From NCBI RefSeq assembly GCF_023715145.1, contig NZ_JAMBNP010000006.1:248001-312000 (forward strand): a DNA stretch of 64,000 nucleotides, in the 5' to 3' direction. Positions 59,493-64,000 of the stretch are shown in pieces. Made by a program: the position numbers and the translations under genes. Source of the DNA: Paenibacillus glycanilyticus (lineage in GTDB: Bacteria > Bacillota > Bacilli > Paenibacillales > Paenibacillaceae). The number at the start of each line of letters is the position of its first letter. Position 1 is the stretch's first letter. The notes below the pieces were generated by a model. It saw nothing but the letters and a program-made list of their open reading frames with translations, did no database searches and had not been told where the DNA came from.

Positions 59493-59861
59493 ATGAATAT
59501 AGGGAACCGAATTGCTGGCTTGAGGGAAGAAAGAAAATGGACACAGGAGCAAACCTCAGCGAAGCTCGGCATATCCAGGGCTGCATTATCTCATTACGAG
59601 AAAAACCGCAGGGAGCCTGATACGGAGACGCTCGCAAAGTTTGCTGACCTGTATCAAGTATCGATAGATTATTTGGTAGGAAGAACGCAGAATACTCAGG
59701 CGGCGTTAAGCGAAGATATTCGTACCTTTGTCGATCATCTGGAGCTTTCTGACGAAGAGCTGCTGGAGAGATACAACTTAAGCGTGGATGGCCGTAAGCT
59801 TACCGCAGAAGAAACGAAACGGTTCATTGCCTTCGTTCGGGCAGAACGTATGATGAATTAG
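59493..59861 (+). CDS. XRE family transcriptional regulator
   Basis: A 122-aa SinR-like regulator. The helix-turn-helix is IGNRIAGLREERKWTQEQTS followed by AKLGISRAALSHYEKNRREP; the second half (LSDEELLERYNLSVDGRKLT, AEETKRFIAFVRAERMMN) is helical and probably the dimerisation part. TTTTAGGAGG lies 9-10 nt before ATG. Divergent placement against the PilZ/tyrosine-kinase operon recalls SinR control of matrix genes, as an inference. Confidence 0.88.
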   Translation: MNIGNRIAGLREERKWTQEQTSAKLGISRAALSHYEKNRREPDTETLAKFADLYQVSIDYLVGRTQNTQAALSEDIRTFVDHLELSDEELLERYNLSVDGRKLTAEETKRFIAFVRAERMMN

Positions 59862-59875
59862 TGCTGCGACAATTG

Positions 59876-60001
59876 TTAGGGCTGGATAAGATCCGTTGGC
59901 CATTTTTCAGGCGGAATATCCAATTGAATTAATATTTCTCTAATATTTAGTTCAGTACGTTTGTCTTCCGTGCTTGTTACTTGCATCTCTGCTTCTCTCA
60001 T
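59876..60001 (-). CDS. small protein, 41 aa
   Basis: An unlisted short ORF with AGGAG 9 nt before ATG 60001. The product is MREAEMQVTSTEDKRTELNI followed by REILIQLDIPPEKWPTDLIQ and a final Pro. It is convergent with the XRE gene, ending 14 bp from its stop. It is not similar to SinI as I remember it, yet its position next to a SinR-like regulator makes an antirepressor role a testable idea. Confidence 0.55.
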   Translation of the reverse strand: MREAEMQVTSTEDKRTELNIREILIQLDIPPEKWPTDLIQP

Positions 60002-60196
60002 CTTATCCGACTCCTAATCCTAATAAAGTAAAACAATAATGTTATTATACCTAACAATCTAGCTGGAATATGTCGGAAGTTGTGGTAGGTTTAGTTCTTT
60101 TTTTGTCGAAAATAGGAATAAATGCCCATCTTTTTAAGAAAAGCGAGTCGTTTTTTCTGGAAGCCTTTGTAAGATTCTTCAAACAAATGGTTAGAT
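60002..60196. other. intergenic stretch without a clear gene
   Basis: AT-rich sequence between the 41-aa ORF and a strong plus-strand terminator. The only candidate is a 16-codon frame starting MPIFLRKASRFFWK with a weak AGGA site, which I do not call. What the terminator serves is unclear; a small RNA or a very short peptide gene is possible. Confidence 0.35.
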
Positions 60197-60236
60197 AAAG
60201 GTTAGGAGCACATAGAAGCTGCTCCTAACCTTTTTT
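60197..60236 (+). terminator. orphan plus-strand terminator
   Basis: AGGTTAGGAGC pairs with GCTCCTAACCT around a short loop, followed by TTTTTTT on the plus strand. No gene of normal size ends just upstream in this direction. Confidence 0.85.
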
Positions 60237-60441
60237 TCATAGCTGGATGTCGACAGAAATTTGGATCTATATTAAAGTAGACAAACACGGGAATGGAATA
60301 ATTAAACAATACTAGAAGGGTGACATGCGCACAAGATCCAACAGTCTCAACTGATGGAGATGAAGGTATTTATATGGCAATGGGGATTACCATCTCCCTT
60401 CAGCTCTCATTCCTTACTGCTTACATCCTATGCAAGTCCAA

Positions 60442-60484
60442 AACATAAAATAACCGTCTCCTCGGGAGACGGTTATTTTATGTT
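60442..60484. terminator. 20-bp perfect hairpin, terminator of the DUF2975 gene
   Basis: AACATAAAATAACCGTCTCC pairs perfectly with its complement around a 3-base loop. It lies 25 bp past the DUF2975 gene stop on the minus strand; the AT-rich base of the stem supplies the T tract in either direction. Confidence 0.8.
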
Positions 60485-60509
60485 CGGACAGACAGAATGT
60501 TATCGCGTA

Positions 60510-60983
60510 TCATACCGTGAGTTCATTTTCCGACTTCAGCCGGATCGCGTTCTGAAGCAACCGTTCAAGCAAAGCACCAAATACGGCGATGACAAACGAG
60601 GCGAACGCTATTGCTAATCCGATCACAATAATTCCCGGAGCATCTTCCTGTCTGGCCATAATGTACACGTATGGCATCATTGCCGCAAAAATAATGCCGA
60701 TACTGAGACCGCAGTATTTGATCTTCTTTATAGCTTGAACGGACAGGTCAGAAAAAGCGATATTTTTATCAATGTAACCAAGCAATTTCATCGCCATGTA
60801 TAGGGCAATGAAATACGGTATTACGGCAACAAAAAAGCCGATATCCGAAATATGCATTTTACCTGGAAACTGGTTAGGATTATCCCGAATCAAAGCAATC
60901 ACCGCAAATACGCATACAGCTAGCGCTGGCAGCCCCATTAATATGACCGTTATCTTTAAAAACAAAGTTGATACACGCTTCAT
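60510..60983 (-). CDS. DUF2975 membrane protein
   Basis: A 157-aa membrane protein with four helices (LFLKITVILMGLPALAVCVF, FFVAVIPYFIALYMAMKLL, YCGLSIGIIFAAMMPYVYIM, IIVIGLAIAFASFVIAVFGA). This is the DUF2975 plan (YoaS-like). In Bacillus it is normally cotranscribed with a small XRE regulator (YozG) directly downstream, which is absent here. GAGGTGG lies 5 nt before ATG 60983. Confidence 0.85.
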   Translation of the reverse strand: MKRVSTLFLKITVILMGLPALAVCVFAVIALIRDNPNQFPGKMHISDIGFFVAVIPYFIALYMAMKLLGYIDKNIAFSDLSVQAIKKIKYCGLSIGIIFAAMMPYVYIMARQEDAPGIIVIGLAIAFASFVIAVFGALLERLLQNAIRLKSENELTV

Positions 60984-61362
60984 AACTACCACCTCATCCG
61001 TGTAGACTCAGTGCTATTATAAACCGCCATTTATCGTTTCACAATATATTTTAATCGTTTTATCGAGTGGAATCGGGCAAGGTATTTGCATTGCCCTCCG
61101 CTCTTCCCTGTTCCCTGCTTAACAGGCGAGCGGCATTTTGCGCTGCCTGCCTTTTTTAAATGGTGGGTGCGAAGGAATAGAGGGAAAGTATCTCCTGGAT
61201 GAAAGCTTATGCTTTCGAAGTAGCTTTCTTGCAGAAAGCTTTTAAACGTTCGCCTTTGAAATCGTGGGATTACCTTAGCCTAATTGATTCAGAACCCCAC
61301 GATTTCAACAGCGACTGGAAGGAGATGCTTTTCCGGCATTCCGAGCCACTCCCACCATACAA
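60984..61362. other. intergenic region with tag and long hairpin
   Basis: The 380-base gap before gltB contains TTATGCTTTCGAAG (61208-61220), the small stem GCTTTCTTGCAGAAAGC (61223-61239) and a 13-bp stem TTGAAATCGTGGG / CCCACGATTTCAA (61256-61308). The tag is the same as in the ku-leader repeat (ATGCTTTCGAAG), but the hairpin sequence is different. No gene is recognisable in either direction. Confidence 0.5.
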
Positions 61363-61396
61363 AAAAACAGGCTGGGCAACTGCCCAGCCTGTTTTT
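61363..61396. terminator. terminator of the glutamate synthase gene
   Basis: AAAAACAGGCTGGGCA pairs perfectly with TGCCCAGCCTGTTTTT around a 2-base loop, directly after the gltB stop at 61398. Confidence 0.92.
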
Positions 61397-61397
61397 A

Positions 61398-64000
61398 TCA
61401 ACCACCTGTACGAGCCAGCTCTTTCATGCTTGCTTCAAAAGCAGCAAGAAGGGCTTTGTCGTCAGTCAATCCAGCATCTTCCGCTTTGCGGATATGCTCC
61501 ATCATTTTTTTGTAATCCTTCGGAATAACCTTCACGAATTTCGTGAGCGATGCATCCCAATCGTTCAGAACTCGCGAGCCAGCTGCAGAGCCCGTGTATT
61601 CCACATGGCGCTCAATCAGGCCACGAAGCTCAGCAACATCTTCTTGCGTCTCAAGACGCTCAAGGAGAACCATCTCGATGTTACAGTTCTTATAGAAGTC
61701 ACCGTGCTCATCATAGATGTAAGCAATACCGCCGGACATACCTGCCGCAAAGTTACGGCCTGTGCCGCCGAGAACAACCACTCGTCCGCCGGTCATATAT
61801 TCACAGCCGTGATCGCCTACGCCCTCGACAACAACCTTCACGCCGGAGTTCCGAACCGCGAAGCGTTCGCCTGCGATACCATTGATGTAAACTTCGCCAT
61901 CCGTAGCACCGTACAGCGCCGTGTTGCCGATAATAACGTTCTCTTCGGCTACGAATGTTGCTTTCGGAGACGGAGCAACGATGATTTTACCGCCCGACAA
62001 GCCTTTGCCTACATAGTCATTGGAATCGCCTTCGAGCGAGAGCGTAATGCCTCTCGGTACAAATGCGCCAAAGCTTTGACCGGCAGTTCCAACGAAATGG
62101 TAGGAGATTGTATCTTCAGGCAAGCCTTTCGCGCCGTAGCGACGGGTAACTTCGCTGCCGAGAATAGTGCCCACTACACGGTTCGTATTGCAGATCGGGA
62201 ATGTGCCGCGAACACGTTCGCCGCTTTCCAGTGCCGCTGCTGCTCCCGGAACAAGCTCCTGCATGTCGAGCGACAGCTCGAGTCCATGGTTTTGCTCTTG
62301 TACGTTATGACGCGCCGCGTCTTGAGGTACATCCGGGGAGTGCAGCAGAAGGCTAAGATCGATGCCTTTTGCTTTATAATGATCAACCAGGTTTTTAGAT
62401 TCAAGAATATCTACGCGGCCAACCATTTCTTGAATGGTACGGAACCCAAGCTCAGCCATAATTTCGCGAAGCTCCTGCGCAATGAAGTGAAGGTAGTTCA
62501 CGACATGGCTTGGATCACCCATGAATTTCGCGCGAAGCTCAGGGTTTTGAGTTGCAACGCCAACCGGGCAAGTATCCAGCTGACATACGCGCATCATAAC
62601 GCAGCCCAGTACGACAAGCGGCGCAGTCGAGAAGCCGTATTCTTCAGCACCCAGCAGGATAGCAATTGCAACGTCGCGGCCGTTCATCATTTTACCGTCG
62701 GTTTCGATAACGACACGGTCACGCAGGTTGTTCAGCATCAGCGTTTGATGCGTCTCGGCAAGACCAAGCTCCCATGGCAGACCCGCGTGGCGGATCGAGT
62801 TCATTGGAGATGCGCCGGTACCGCCGTCATAACCGCTGACCATGATCACGTCTGCACGCGCCTTGGCAACGCCGGCAGCAATTGTGCCAACGCCAACCTC
62901 GGATACAAGCTTCACGTTGATGCGAGCGCGAGGGTTCGCGTTCTTCAGATCGTGAATCAGCTCGGCAAGGTCCTCGATCGAATAAATATCATGATGCGGA
63001 GGCGGCGAGATCAAGCCTACACCCGGTGTGGAACCGCGAACTTCGGCAACCCAAGGATAAACCTTGCGTCCCGGAAGCTGACCGCCTTCGCCCGGTTTCG
63101 CGCCTTGCGCCATCTTGATTTGAATTTCGTCCGCATTCACCAGGTAGTTGCTCGTTACGCCGAAGCGGCCCGATGCTACCTGTTTGATTGCGCTGCGGCG
63201 GGAATCGCCGTTCGCGTCAGGGATAAAGCGCGCAGGGTCTTCGCCGCCCTCGCCTGTATTGGACTTGCCGCCAATACGGTTCATGGCAATCGCAAGACTT
63301 TCATGCGCTTCTTTACTGATCGAACCAAACGACATTGCGCCTGTTTTGAAACGTTTGAAGATGGATTCAACCGGCTCTACTTCCTCGATCGGCACCGATT
63401 TCCGTCCATCCTTGAACTGGAGCAGCGAACGAAGCATCATGTGCTTCTTGTCTTCGCCTTGTACCATGTTCGAGAACTTCTTGTATAGCTTATAGTCGTT
63501 CTTACGGGATGCCATTTGCAGCGTATGAATCGTTTGCGGGCTGAACAAATGGTCTTCGCCGTCTTTACGCCATTGATAGTCGCCGCCGGAGTCGAGTTCT
63601 TTCTCCCCGCCCTCTTGGTCAGCGTATGCTTTGTTATGACATTTCAGCGCTTCTTGGGCGATGATATCAAGACCGATACCGCCGATACGCGATGGCGTCC
63701 ACGTGAAGTATTCGTTGATCAGCTCTTCCTGCAGACCAAGCGCTTCGAAGATTTGCGCGCCGCGGTACGACTGAATCGTCGAGATACCCATCTTGGACAA
63801 TACTTTTGTTACGCCCTTCGTAGCGGCTTTAATATAGTTCTTAACAGCCTTCTCATGCTTGATGTTGCTCAGCATGCCTTGGCGGATCATATCGTCAAGC
63901 GTCTCGAACGCAAGATACGGGTTAACCGCATTGACGCCGTAACCGAGCAGCAAAGCGTAGTGATGCACTTCGCGCGGGTCGCCGGATTCAAGCAGAATCG
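61398..64000 (-). CDS. gltB: glutamate synthase large subunit (partial, C-terminal part)
   Basis: The frame is open to the right edge, so about 867 C-terminal residues of the roughly 1530-residue enzyme are present; the glutaminase domain is outside. Visible are the FMN-binding synthase core ([56 protein letters not shown]), the 3Fe-4S cysteines in [14 protein letters not shown], and the C-terminal GXGXG beta helix ([25 protein letters not shown]-type [19 protein letters not shown]). It converts glutamine and 2-oxoglutarate to two glutamates. The small subunit is not in the window. Confidence 0.97.
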   Translation of the reverse strand, partial: ILLESGDPREVHHYALLLGYGVNAVNPYLAFETLDDMIRQGMLSNIKHEKAVKNYIKAATKGVTKVLSKMGISTIQSYRGAQIFEALGLQEELINEYFTWTPSRIGGIGLDIIAQEALKCHNKAYADQEGGEKELDSGGDYQWRKDGEDHLFSPQTIHTLQMASRKNDYKLYKKFSNMVQGEDKKHMMLRSLLQFKDGRKSVPIEEVEPVESIFKRFKTGAMSFGSISKEAHESLAIAMNRIGGKSNTGEGGEDPARFIPDANGDSRRSAIKQVASGRFGVTSNYLVNADEIQIKMAQGAKPGEGGQLPGRKVYPWVAEVRGSTPGVGLISPPPHHDIYSIEDLAELIHDLKNANPRARINVKLVSEVGVGTIAAGVAKARADVIMVSGYDGGTGASPMNSIRHAGLPWELGLAETHQTLMLNNLRDRVVIETDGKMMNGRDVAIAILLGAEEYGFSTAPLVVLGCVMMRVCQLDTCPVGVATQNPELRAKFMGDPSHVVNYLHFIAQELREIMAELGFRTIQEMVGRVDILESKNLVDHYKAKGIDLSLLLHSPDVPQDAARHNVQEQNHGLELSLDMQELVPGAAAALESGERVRGTFPICNTNRVVGTILGSEVTRRYGAKGLPEDTISYHFVGTAGQSFGAFVPRGITLSLEGDSNDYVGKGLSGGKIIVAPSPKATFVAEENVIIGNTALYGATDGEVYINGIAGERFAVRNSGVKVVVEGVGDHGCEYMTGGRVVVLGGTGRNFAAGMSGGIAYIYDEHGDFYKNCNIEMVLLERLETQEDVAELRGLIERHVEYTGSAAGSRVLNDWDASLTKFVKVIPKDYKKMMEHIRKAEDAGLTDDKALLAAFEASMKELARTGG

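Noticed and set aside
61284-63488. Long open frame of 734 codons on the plus strand
   Set aside because: It lies entirely antisense to gltB, has no recognisable domain, is rich in Arg, His and Cys as shadow frames of GC-rich genes are, and lacks a ribosome-binding site.

Overview
The window reads as a chromosomal segment of a spore-forming, low-to-mid GC Firmicute, most likely Paenibacillus or a close relative. Supports are SspH and CmpA spore proteins, a SprT gene next to a tRNA array (gene order as in Bacillus), S-layer-homology and YcdB-type surface proteins, many MmyB/WYL/AraC/PadR regulators, and dense strong intrinsic terminators. No rRNA operon, CRISPR array, intact insertion sequence or prophage was seen.

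Layout. 1-2.4 kb is a decayed accessory patch: a partial UPF0158 gene, a small membrane protein, a NADAR glycosidase and two pseudogenes, one a remnant of a Rad50-like ATPase. 2.5-5.3 kb holds an orphan sugar-binding lipoprotein and a PadR/pentapeptide-repeat pair. 5.4-9.5 kb is a sugar-derivative operon (two Gfo/Idh/MocA dehydrogenases, a TIM-barrel isomerase, an AraC regulator). 9.8-13.2 kb has a CHRD protein, an orphan primase-like protein, an amidase, an unlisted 53-aa ORF and azoreductase. 13.4-17.7 kb has a GAF histidine kinase/NarL regulator pair, a nucleotidyltransferase and a slipin. 17.8-18.35 kb has tRNA-like relics and tandem hairpins. 18.4-23.7 kb has two WYL regulators, FabF facing an MmyB regulator, and an FAH-family hydrolase.

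23.8-33.1 kb is a coherent surface module: a polysaccharide deacetylase, three tandem paralogous secreted repeat proteins, a beta-propeller lipoprotein and an OmpR-type two-component system. Six promoters in it share an operator of TTACA-like direct repeats spaced exactly 11 bp, placed 20 bp upstream of a TATACT -10 box. This looks like a local regulon of the adjacent two-component system.

33.2-41.9 kb is housekeeping: five tRNAs (Leu, Lys, Glu, Ser, Asn), SprT, CmpA, nitroreductase/Rrf2, Tex, an MBL hydrolase, a thioredoxin-like protein, DedA and a cupredoxin. 42-45 kb has a broken glycosyltransferase and a large SLH protein. 45.4-48.9 kb has SspH and a non-homologous end-joining operon in which Ku, ligase and polymerase are separate genes. 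48.9-59.2 kb is envelope and exopolysaccharide: cardiolipin synthase, RmlCBD, bactofilin, an ABC exporter, then PilZ / tyrosine kinase / mannose-1-P guanylyltransferase / LCP. The right end has an XRE regulator, a DUF2975 protein and the 3' part of gltB.

The strongest unexplained signal is a family of tandem structured repeats. Two unrelated genes (ku and an ABC-transporter ATPase) each carry two 70-bp units in sense orientation, each unit a small GCTTnCGAAGC palindrome followed by a long hairpin, ending directly at the Shine-Dalgarno sequence. Related architectures with different hairpin sequences occur near 18.2 kb and 61.2 kb.
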